Source: Echeneis naucrates (taxonomy: Eukaryota > Chordata > Actinopteri > Carangiformes > Echeneidae). From it: a stretch of 64,000 nt of DNA. The stretch covers positions 7,288,170 through 7,352,169 of the forward strand of contig NC_042520.1 of assembly GCF_900963305.1 (NCBI RefSeq). The letters run 5' to 3'. Under the pieces are notes generated by a model. The model ran no database searches. It was given only the letters and a program-made list of their open reading frames with translations, and was not told the origin of the DNA. Positions 1 to 12,214 of the stretch are shown here, piece by piece; within the stretch, counting starts at the first letter, position 1; every line of letters starts with the position of its first letter. The position numbers were made by a program, and so were the translations under genes.

Positions 1-564
1 TAAGAAAAACTGGAGCTCTTTTAGCCGAGTCAAGCTTAAGGTTTGCAAACAGATCATGGTATCTATTTATCAGTTGTTTGCTTTATGTTAAATATTCTGA
101 TCAATGTTTGGTGATTTTTGCGGAACAGTGTTAATGAAGAAAATATATACTACCCAAAGCACTTCTTGAGGAAATAGTTAAAAATGACACTCTGAACCCC
201 AATTATTGTATTTTTCACTAAAAGCTGCGAAGCTGGAACTCGTGTATGCCTCATTCTTTTTCTAAGTAGCTCCAGAGCCACATTTACATGCTGAAATGTG
301 CTGTGTTTGTCGGGAATAATCATTGATTAGACTAAGCATGAACAGTCAGTGCTGGATTCACTGACATGAGATGGGAAATCATGAAGACGTGTTGGCAGAA
401 GTGTAAACTTCCTCCATGTACATGAAACCAGTCTCTGTCAGCTTTGATCACTGCTTTTTATAATTTAAACATTCTCAGGGGCTGATAACGTCAGTTCCTT
501 TTTTTTGTCTTGCCATTAAACACTGTTGTGAAACTCAAAATGGTGCATTTCCTTTCCGCTTCAC

Positions 565-760
565 CTTTTAGGTGCAATATTTCAGCAGCTATTAGATGAG
601 TTGCCATAGAATTATGGCCAGACATTCATGGTCCTCAGAGGATGACGAAGAAACCTTGTGGCCTTGGCGCCACCATTAGTTCACTTCTGTTGATTTGGTA
701 CAAAATGTCTCAGCAGCTCTCATCGTTTGTTCCCATCAGGATAAAACAATCCGGATAGCA
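565..760 (+). repeat. diverged teleost interspersed repeat remnant
   Basis: The text reads like a worn copy of a repeat seen very often in perciform-type fish genomes. Its hallmarks are a phrase about tissue-like 'cagacattcatggtcc' followed by 'cagaggatga' and a 'ggcgccacca' motif, then a second 'aaatgtctcagcagct' unit echoing the 'atatttcagcagct' at its start. The internal echo of the cagcagct phrase (about 580 and 710) is visible directly. I cannot assign a repeat class without a library. Confidence 0.5.
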
Positions 761-1720
761 GCAGTTCCACACTCACCTGATGGCTCCACTGTGTACGAGC
801 TCCAATTGTGAGTATAGAGCGAAGAAATGTCATGTTTCAATCGTTGAATCGACAATATGTTGACACAAAAAAGGGCATTTTTTGCATTTTGTGTCATATT
901 AGTGACACCAGCTGATATCAGCTGTTGAAGGTGAACAAACACCATTTTGGTATTTCTTCAGATTTATTTTACTCAAAAATCTTTTCCAACAGTAAGACAA
1001 TTTTTTATCTTTTAAAGTTTTGCTACACAAGTGTGTCTTTTAAATGATCATACAATTAAAGCAACAAAATCTAAATATCATAACGTAAGAGTTACTGCAC
1101 GAGCCTATTAGTGTGGTTTAGTTATGCTGGTTGCTAAAAATGATTAAGTGGCCCTAATTTTGAGGAAGGGTGACAATGCAATGACAACACAAAGTAAAAT
1201 AGGAGACATTCATAAGATCATATTGTATGACAGTTATATGAAAATAGTAAAATAATTTATTCACCATCACATCAACGTCATTCCTAAGTGAAAGAAAAAG
1301 TACATTCGGTGAATGCCAACAAACCTGAATATTTAATATCTATTTCATTGTCTACGCTATAAAGCTAATAAATACATCTGAAAGTAAAAAAGTGAAGTCA
1401 AAACAAATACATACTGTACATGACACCAATGTTAATCTGTTTATTTAAAAAAAAGAATAGACATTATCTTATTGAATGACATGAAGTAGAGCAGATTCCC
1501 CTGTTTGCACTAATGGGGTTTTTTCATTTTTTTGCTTTTTTTTTTCCTCATACTGACCTTCTGACACCATGGAAAAACAAGAAAAGGAACATTACAAAAA
1601 AAAAAAAAAAAAAAAAACCTTTTGCATGAACCAACACTAAGTGCTATTTGTATGGACTGACATAATCCTTAATTTATTATAGATCCTATCACCACATTAT
1701 TAAAATAACATTCATCAATT

Positions 1721-1975
1721 TCCGGGTCATGGGGGGTGCTGGAGCCAATCCCAGCTCATGTTGGATGAGGGCGGGGTCGCCAGTCCATCACAGGGCCAAC
1801 ACACAGAGACCAACAACCACACTTTGACAATTTAGAGTCACCAATTAACCCAAACATGATGTCTTAGGACGGTGGGAGGAAACCCACACAGAAACGGGGA
1901 GCGCATGCAGCCTCCACACAGAGAGGCCCCAGCCCTTTCTTGTTGGCCGCTAATCATTATGCCGCCGTGCTCCCC
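1721..1975 (+). repeat. teleost interspersed repeat, 'gtgggaggaaaccc' family, copy 1
   Basis: It begins with 'gggtcatggggggtgctgg', runs through 'ccaatcccagct', 'gtcgccagtccatcacagggcc' and 'aatttagagtcaccaatt', and continues to 'gtgggaggaaaccc' and 'ctccacacagagaggcccc'. The same series of phrases occurs in reverse orientation at about 27365-27610. It is a familiar, class-uncertain repeat of fish genomes and has no coding potential. Confidence 0.7.
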
Positions 1976-2172
1976 TGAAATAACACCTCATTAACACAAA
2001 ACAACAACATGGAAATCTGAAGAAGTGAAAAATGAAAGGTGCTTTGACATGAAATAGAAGGTGGTAAATGGTACAAAAAAATAAATCAGAATTGTCTGTC
2101 AAACACTAATAAATTACATAAGCATCACATATCTTCCCTGCCACAATACCCACACATGGGATCGCCAACAAC

Positions 2173-2196
<24 letters not shown>
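2173..2196. repeat. (AAT)n microsatellite
   Basis: About eight tandem AAT units run directly into a run of fourteen or so A residues. Simple sequence, no function inferred. Confidence 0.9.
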
Positions 2197-2207
<11 letters not shown>

Positions 2208-2971
2208 AAACACTTTTCATTTCATTTTCTTCTGTACAGGTCTCAAATGGAGAATGGAATGACCAGTTCTGCAAAAATGATCATATTCGTTGATAAATTT
2301 GAGGAGTTTGAGGAGTTTGTTTTATTCCATGATAGAGAGACGTCTGTTTTATACAAATATGAAATGCTTGAATGTATCCAGAGCAAAAAAAAAAAAAGTC
2401 ACCTGGTTATGTAACTGTCAACTGAGGTTTCACACTTTTAAATGGGTAACCCCGTTTCTATTTTATGAAATAGGGCTGGGCTGTTGAACAGCATTGACTT
2501 TCGGACACTTGGCCTGAATGTGAAGAATCACAACTGAAACATGACAGAGGAATATTTAAATGTTTCATTTTGACGCTTTGTGCTTCAGACCCTTCAGGAA
2601 AGATTTCCATGTCTGAAAAGTATTAAGTGCACGAGTCATCAGCTTTAGTCAGAGTCTCAGCTATGGAGATGTGCCTTGAAGACATCTTATTTTTCTGGGT
2701 CAGTTTTAGCTTCTTGCATGTGAACTACTTCTATGTTTGGTTGCTAATGTCATGATCATTTATTCCAATGATGCCAAAGATCAAGACGACTCAAAGAGCA
2801 CAGTCACATAAGTTAAGGACCGCCACATTACTACACCACAAGCCTTTGCTAATGGAAACCGTTATGACGACGCTATTGAAAATGATAACGGGACACTGTT
2901 GACATGGAACCAAAGAGACAAAAATGGTGGGGGCACCTAAAAGGCACAGATAATGGAGCAGCGAGGGTTGC

Positions 2972-4879
2972 TCAGTAGGTCTCTGGTATAACAAAGTCAA
3001 ACTCTGTGGTGGCTTGAGAGGGAGTGCTTATGGTTGACCTCGGCTGGGGTTGGGGTTGGGGCGGGGGTTGAGTATCAGGTGTCATACGTGCTTCAGGCTC
3101 GACGAAGATGTCGTCCCAGTTCAACATCCTGCTCTGGGTGGAAGAGTGGACGTCTTCGCCAGCACTTGTTATGTGATGAACACTGCCGTCCTCAGAGATG
3201 ACGGGGACACCCGGCCCTTCAGTCGTCCATGAATATGGCTTCATCTGCACTGTTTTACACGGCAGCAGGCGGTATAAGTTGTTGTCAGCGTCATCCTTCT
3301 CTTTCCTCCCACTGGGATCCTGGTTGTGGACTTGCTTGCAGTGGGTTGACAGTAACTGGTAGTTTAAGAACATCTCATTGCACAACAAGCACTGATACCT
3401 CCTCTCTCCAGTGTGGTGGATTTCATGTTTAGTTCTGTATTCGGCCAAAGCAAAGACTTTGTTACAGTATCGACAAGGGTACTTTTTCTCCCACGAGTGG
3501 GTGTTGAAGTGGCGACGGAGACTCGTCAGACACACATACGGACGCTTACAGACAATGCACACGTAGAAAGTCTTTCCATCCATGATCAACTCGTAGTGGT
3601 CCTCAAGCTCGGTTTTGGTCTTCTTCTTGTTAGGGCCAGCCTTTGGTAATGGCAATGTTTTATCAAAGGGTTTCAAAGGTGTTGCCATTAATGCTCTCTT
3701 CCCTTTATTGGCTTTGGAGCCTCCTTCACCCGGATCCTCCTTCACTGGGACAATGTCATAAGTATTTTCTCCAATATTGGCATAAACTTTACAGCCTGAA
3801 GAAATGGAATCAATCTCTGTGGCCGTGTTGAGAGTCACTGTCTTTTTTGCTGCTATTGCTGATTTTGTGGCGTTAGCTTGATCAGCTGGGCTTCCAGAAA
3901 CATCCAAGAGCCTTATTTTAAAATTCCCCTGCTGAGAAGAAGTAGAGACTTGTTTCTTGTGGACTCCCATTATATCAGTGTTTTCAGAGGGCTGAGACTG
4001 AGAGGCACTCGAAGGTTCCGGGGTGAAACTGCTTGGGGTGGCTGGTGTTGTGGGAGCACTTCCTGAGAGAACTCTGGCAGGGGAAGACGGGGTGTTGGTG
4101 CTGGAGTCTGGACTGCGAAGAGGGCTGCTGTCCGGTAAACTGGAGTTCTCACAGCTGACACTGGGAGTCTTTGTAGAAGGTGTTTTCACTGGAGTTGTGG
4201 CTTTTTCTTCTGGTTTTTCATCTGCTGGGTTTGGCTCTTCGTTTTGCTTTGATGTTACATTTTCTGAATCCGCTGTATCCACATCAATGATCTCACTAGA
4301 ATCGGCTTTCTGATTGGCTGCTCTGGTTTGAGCATCCGTTTGTGAGACAAACATGACATCAGTGTCCGAGTCCTCATCGTTACCTGCAGGTGTGGTAGTC
4401 TGATTGAATTCTTCTGCAGATATTGAGAAGGACTCTGTGATGATTGGCATCATCTCTGTGGATGTGTCACTTTTATTTTCTGCCTCTTTTGACAAACCAG
4501 GAAGACCTTTAACTTGTGATAATGGCAACCCTAGGTTTGCAATGAACTTCACTCCGAGTATCTGTCCAGCATTTATGAGCTCCTCAAGCATGTCAGAGCG
4601 AACACGGACAATTTTGGAGCTGTATATGAAATTGAGGATCTCTTCAAAGATTTCTGCTCTGATGAAGTTCAACTCGATCACTTGTCCAGCGACGCTGAAG
4701 AGCTGGTGGAAATATGTACTCGAGGCAGACAGGACTGTTTTGTGAGCTCTGAATTTCTTGTCCTGTATGATGATGGTGACATCACAAAATAATCCATGAT
4801 TTCTCTGCTCATTCATTGATTTCAGCACAGCTGCTGAATACTGTGGGTCAGTTGCAGATATCAGCTTCAGACTTGGCAT
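2972..4879 (-). CDS. zbtb33: Kaiso, BTB/POZ and C2H2 zinc-finger transcriptional regulator
   Basis: One coding exon of 635 residues (human Kaiso 672). An N-terminal BTB/POZ domain (about residues 11-115, with HGLFCDVTIII and FRAHKTVLSASSTYFHQLF) is followed by a long acidic, Ser/Thr/Pro-rich linker. Three C2H2 fingers lie at about 440-520, then the Kaiso-type C-terminal arm (LYRLLPCKTVQ), and the tail ends in TEFDFVIPETY. In human Kaiso the fingers and arm read methyl-CpG or the TCCTGCNA site; the Glu-Tyr pair used for base contact is kept here (E480, Y481 in ALAEY). The start is taken at 4879: a CTACAG acceptor lies two bases upstream, so the six codons of an earlier in-frame ATG are intronic. 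A 5' UTR intron spans 4882-5870. It shares a divergent promoter with nkap. The motif set makes identity near certain. Confidence 0.97.
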   Translation of the reverse strand: MPSLKLISATDPQYSAAVLKSMNEQRNHGLFCDVTIIIQDKKFRAHKTVLSASSTYFHQLFSVAGQVIELNFIRAEIFEEILNFIYSSKIVRVRSDMLEELINAGQILGVKFIANLGLPLSQVKGLPGLSKEAENKSDTSTEMMPIITESFSISAEEFNQTTTPAGNDEDSDTDVMFVSQTDAQTRAANQKADSSEIIDVDTADSENVTSKQNEEPNPADEKPEEKATTPVKTPSTKTPSVSCENSSLPDSSPLRSPDSSTNTPSSPARVLSGSAPTTPATPSSFTPEPSSASQSQPSENTDIMGVHKKQVSTSSQQGNFKIRLLDVSGSPADQANATKSAIAAKKTVTLNTATEIDSISSGCKVYANIGENTYDIVPVKEDPGEGGSKANKGKRALMATPLKPFDKTLPLPKAGPNKKKTKTELEDHYELIMDGKTFYVCIVCKRPYVCLTSLRRHFNTHSWEKKYPCRYCNKVFALAEYRTKHEIHHTGERRYQCLLCNEMFLNYQLLSTHCKQVHNQDPSGRKEKDDADNNLYRLLPCKTVQMKPYSWTTEGPGVPVISEDGSVHHITSAGEDVHSSTQSRMLNWDDIFVEPEARMTPDTQPPPQPQPQPRSTISTPSQATTEFDFVIPETY

Positions 4880-4881
4880 GA

Positions 4882-5870
4882 CTGTAGAAAGAGACACAAA
4901 TCAAAGAGAGGAAAATCAGTCCATTGGCTACATTTGTTGAACAAGTTGAACAGAAATGGTTCTTTCTGGTACATTACGTAGCTGAAACTGGCAGTCTAGA
5001 ACTGCAGGAAGGACTAATTCCTTCTTATTATTTTTTCAGTTCCAAGAAAGGCAATGAGTGACAGAAGACATCTGAGATCACCGTTGATATTTGTCGAATG
5101 AAAAACATCCCAGCGAACTTTTCCGTGGTGAAATTTCTCATTACGACTCATCATACACTCACTTGTTGGTTTATTATGAACATCAATCTCAACATAATTC
5201 AGTCTAACATAGGAATCCCTGAAATGTTGGTTCATGGTGTAGAGTGAAAGTCATGGTGCTCTTAAACTCTGCTGTCTGAAACTTAGATGTGTATTTTACA
5301 CCCATTGATATAACTGTGGCTGGATAAAATAAAAAGCACCTGTCGGTTCAGCATCAGCACAAACTGAAGCATCAATACAATCACACACCACAGGACCTTA
5401 AACTGAGTTCAACCAGCTGACTTCGGACTACCAATTCATTCATTCACTAAAAGAAAATGACTCTATGTTCGACAAAGAAGCATTGTGAGAGTCCGAGTTG
5501 GATTTTTAATAGTTTTGTTGGTCAGGAAACAAAAACAATAACGTTGCTTTGCGTTAGCTAAAGGTAACTTTGCCAAACTTGTTATAACTATCTTCAATGA
5601 TACATTATCGTGACATTACACAAGCGGAGAGCTGCGTTTGTGTCCTTTCAGGTGAGGACGTGATCTAGTTCGAGAGACGTTTTATTGTTGTTATTGTTGT
5701 GTTACAAACGCTGCTGTTAGCAGCTAACAATAGGTAACGCTAGCTGCTCCGCTCTTCCTCGTTAATGGACGGACACAGCGCGGCCTAGCATCCTGCTAGC
5801 TGCAAACACCGCTCGGCCATGAAAACACGCGTATCCCCGAGCTCGCTGCTTTCAAATGGACCCTGTTTAC
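4882..5870 (-). other. zbtb33: zbtb33 5' UTR intron
   Basis: On the minus strand a GTAAAC donor (5870-5865), preceded by ...TTGCAG, and a pyrimidine-rich CTACAG acceptor (ending at 4882) define an intron of about 1 kb. It separates a non-coding first exon (3' end at 5871) from the single coding exon. I see no other feature inside. Confidence 0.75.
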
Positions 5871-5871
5871 C

Positions 5872-6890
5872 TGCAACCGTGAATTTTTCAGCCAAGACTA
5901 AGCAGAGCAGCCTCCACCTCCTGCAGATAAACTTATCTGGCTGCAAACAATAGCTAACGGCGGACGGGCTCCCCGGCTGCTCCCCGCTAACCGACCAGCC
6001 ACCAGGCGGCGCCGTCGGGTCGCTTCAACCGCGTTCAATTACAAAACTACAGCACGACGGTAAAACATTTAACAACAATGAATAACAGGTTGGCTTCGTC
6101 GTTTTTTTTTTTTAAGGCAACGGATGACAATGAAACAATATGCGAATAATATTTTGGCTGATACCGCCACTACCGTACCCAAGATAACTTCCGGTTCACC
6201 TTCAAAATAAAAGCTCCAAGGCGCCCACCCCGCTGGCTTGGTGCCTTTTATTTTTCTGCCTCTTCGTTTTGATCTGCAAACTGCAAACATCTGGAGCAAA
6301 GCTGTGTTTCAATAGATTGGTCCCAGGGTTTGCTGCAAAAATGGTTTCAAAATCAGTTCTATTTGTTCTATTTTGTCCTCCATCAATATACCTGTAGTTC
6401 TCTATTTCTCTATAGGGCCCCTCTATATTCTGGTCTTTTTATGTGTTTGTTGTTGTTTCTTGTTTTGTCAATAAAATGCTAAACCGTCTGTCAGTAAAAA
6501 ACACACATTAGTTGTTCATTTAGAGACATAAAATAGATTAAAGAAATATACTCAGAAAATATTCGGTTACAACACAGTAAAGCACAAAAATGACATGGCA
6601 AGTGTTCAGTGTAGTTACAAGGGGAAAGAGAAAGGTTTCAGTAGTTGTATCTAAGTATCTCCACATTTCTGTGGTTATTTGTGTGTTTCTTTGATAAACC
6701 TTATGAAAGCAAAGCGGAACGGTGTAAACATCGCCGTGCGGTAGATCGGATGATATTTGAGGACGGACGCGTGTTTTGTTGCGTATATCAGAAAAGCGTC
6801 GGCTCAAACACTCGGTGTGTCTATTTCCGTCCTTTTAAATACAGTTTTTACACTTTATTCCGATCAGTTCGGGCTCAGTCGGTGACTGAG
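5872..6890. promoter_or_regulatory. divergent promoter region between zbtb33 and nkap
   Basis: The two genes point away from each other, with about 1.0 kb between the zbtb33 first-exon donor and the nkap start codon. The stretch around 5700-6030 is richer in CpG than its AT-rich surroundings, as expected of a housekeeping CpG promoter. No TATA box is obvious next to either gene. Transcription start sites cannot be placed from sequence alone. The middle (about 6300-6700) is AT-rich and featureless. Confidence 0.6.
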
Positions 6891-9841
<2,951 letters not shown>

Positions 9842-10135
9842 ACTTCACCTCTCAATAGTTTGATCTCAGTTTGCTTTTGTAAGAAACCTTTACTCTTTGT
9901 TCAGCAATTTCAAGAGGTTTGTTTTTTGTTTTTGTTTTTTTTTTAATAGAAACATCACATTCATTATCAGGTGAATGTAGAGTGGAGGGGTGAAGTAAAC
10001 TGTAAAGTGTATAAGTGAGATTCTCTATTCCCTTGAATATGTGTCTCAAACCCATGTACTCACTGAAACTAGTGTTTCATTTAGTTCAACTAATGTTTTC
10101 TTTTGTAAATTTTTGCATATTATCCTGGGAACAAT

Positions 10136-10145
10136 AATAAATAAA
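10136..10145 (+). terminator. nkap: nkap polyadenylation signal
   Basis: Two overlapping AATAAA hexamers (10136-10141 and 10140-10145) lie about 300 nt past the nkap stop. A TG/T-rich stretch follows, as expected for cleavage. Confidence 0.7.
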
Positions 10146-10149
10146 TGTT

Positions 10150-10862
10150 CTGGATTAAGTCATCTTGTAGGCACTGCAATTTCTTTTATATACTGTAATT
10201 TTCTTTCCTCATTGAGTCTTAAGATCTTAGGTTAGCATAGTGATTCCCAACTCTGGGATTTGAAAGAGTCTATTTTAATTTTAGAATAATTTGTAGAGGC
10301 TATATATATATATATATATATATATTAAAGCACAGATAAGAGAATCGAAAACCTTGGGAAATATGTTGTCTTCCTTTTATGTTTCAGTTTAAGATGATAT
10401 GGCTGCATTTTCACCAAAAAGGCATTCACTTTTTTTTTTTTTTTATACAATCAAAACAATAGATTTTTGTTTACTTAATCAGAAATTTGTTTTCTCAGCT
10501 GACTGATGCATCCTTCCAAAACCATGATAAAACATTTAAGACGCATGACAATTATGAACACAGATGCTGACAAGCCTCAACAAATAGCGATATACATATC
10601 CATGCAGCAGTGGATTCTCCTCTTTGCAGTATAAGGTCCACAATAATGTAAGGCATTACTTTAGTTATATCTCCACTTTCCTGTTTGGGTTTTAAATATA
10701 CAACCCCAGACACATTAAAAGATTTCCAGTGTGCAACAGTTTAATTGATAACAGGGATAATCACTTTAAGACCAAAACAAACAAACCATCTGAATGGTAA
10801 ATATAATCTTTAATGTAAAACGAAGAACTTCTATCTGATAACAGTCTTCACATATGTAGTCA
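10150..10862. other. intergenic tail between nkap and ndufa1
   Basis: AT-rich DNA between the convergent 3' ends of nkap and ndufa1. It contains a (TA)n run (10301-10325), a T run near 10431-10444 and a reverse-strand ATTAAA (TTTAAT at 10809-10814) that could serve ndufa1. No gene is visible. Confidence 0.6.
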
Positions 10863-11366
10863 TCAGTGGATGTTTTCAAGTCCCTGTTGAGAGAGGAAAA
10901 GCTCATCAGAACTTCTGTTTCTGATGTACAACTACTTAAATCCTAACAAACAACTAATGAACCATCAAGCAGGCCTTCTATTTCTTATATTCCAGGCAGT
11001 TTTTATTTAAACCAGAAATCAGTGAGTCAAATGTGCAGTTGGTTGAAGTTTCACCTTGGAGTTATGGTGCTGCCCCCCCAGCCGCCGGTCCCTCTCCATC
11101 AGATACCACTGCCACGGCACCCGGGCGATCCTCTTTTCCTGCAGGAAACACATCGGTGTTTCGTTTAGAGAGGCAGAAAACACGAGAGTCCCGAAGGGTT
11201 TTTCAGTTTATGTGTTTTCACTGGACATGGCTACATCCACGCTAGCAGCCACCGTCCTCCTCACCTTCCCTCCGTTGGTGAACTTGTGGATCTGTGCGGT
11301 CGCGACGCCGGGAATGATGAGACACGCTGTCATGATGGCGAAGCCCGGCAGGATTTCATACCACAT
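10863..11366 (-). CDS. ndufa1: NADH dehydrogenase (ubiquinone) 1 alpha subunit 1, complex I MWFE subunit
   Basis: Three coding exons on the minus strand: 11366-11265, 11138-11055 and 10883-10863. They are 207 nt, 68 residues (human 70). The protein starts [12 protein letters not shown], with one N-terminal membrane segment (about residues 6-26). A basic matrix/intermembrane stretch follows with [12 protein letters not shown], the family signature, and it ends KGLENIH (human KGLENID). It is an accessory subunit of mitochondrial complex I, needed for assembly of the membrane arm. All junctions are GT-AG (GTGAGG, GTGAAA donors) and in phase. It is divergent from upf3b, with about 850 bp between start codons. 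It is too short for a simple ORF scan, but the exon sequence is unmistakable. Confidence 0.96.
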
Positions 11367-12214
11367 GGCGATTAAACGTTAACTGTCAGGCTGCTGGGAG
11401 AAATCCTGCGGACAACGAAGTTGTCCAGAGACCGTTTATTTTGCTAAGAAGCTAACAAAATGTCGGCCGCCCGGATGACCTGAACTCTGCTAACAGACCG
11501 AGAATCACTTCCTGTCGGGGAGTTTCAAAAGAAAACCATCAGGGCCGATAAAACTCCTGTCACGCTTTTACTTAAACAATTATGTTGATTATAGGATCGT
11601 TGAATTCATACCGGGTTCATTCCTCCCACAGTCCACTGATAGATCTGTCCAAGGTGAGCCTTCCAAAACAATTGACTTAACCACCACCGCAGCACGACAT
11701 GCATAACTACAAAATATTACTAGCAATTACAAACGTAGTTTATTTCATGAAAATGAGAGCGGAGTATGCAAAGAGAGAATGCGTGCACCAAAAGTCTATA
11801 TTTGATTCTATAAATAAATGCTATATTGATATTGAAGTAAATATACTCTACCACATATAATACAACCTGCTAGGATAAACGTCCTCTTATTTTGAAGGGC
11901 ATTCGGTAGAACGTATTAATTATTTTGCTGAATTCTTATTGAAAACAAGCAAAAAATATATATGTTCACGTATATTGTTTCATGGATATTTGAAAAACAA
12001 CAATTACATTTTTTGTTTTTTTGTTTGTTTTTTTAAACAGTCTTCACAATGTTCGTTTTAATCCACAGCGCCTCCCTCCGGCGGGGACAGTGAGCTACAG
12101 GCGGAACGGTGAGAAGGAAGTTACGGTTGGTGTTTGCTACTAGCTGGCTAACTTGCTAAAAAAAGTAAACAAGTGCGATGAGATTCGACTACGTGCCAAA
12201 CTAGCTTTTCAGTC
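11367..12214. promoter_or_regulatory. divergent promoter region between ndufa1 and upf3b
   Basis: 848 bp separate the two start codons. The 11370-11530 part (CpG-containing, with 'acttcctg' ETS-like text near 11508) and the 12060-12200 part (GGCGGGG, 'cggaacgg') look like two CpG-containing start regions with an AT-rich centre. The functions on the two sides (respiration, mRNA decay) are both constitutive. Start sites are inferred only. Confidence 0.55.

Larger units (their letters stand above)
1..2971. other. 3' flank and 3' UTR of zbtb33; no gene recognised
   Basis: No convincing protein-coding exon is visible. The right part is probably the 3' UTR of zbtb33, which is transcribed leftward. 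A reverse-strand AATAAA (TTTATT at 1256-1261) is one possible polyadenylation site, but it is unproven. The segment also holds a diverged teleost interspersed repeat (about 565-760), a long A run (1589-1617), a second interspersed repeat (about 1721-1975) and an (AAT)n microsatellite (2173-2196). Short open frames here have no family resemblance that I recognise. Confidence 0.5.
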
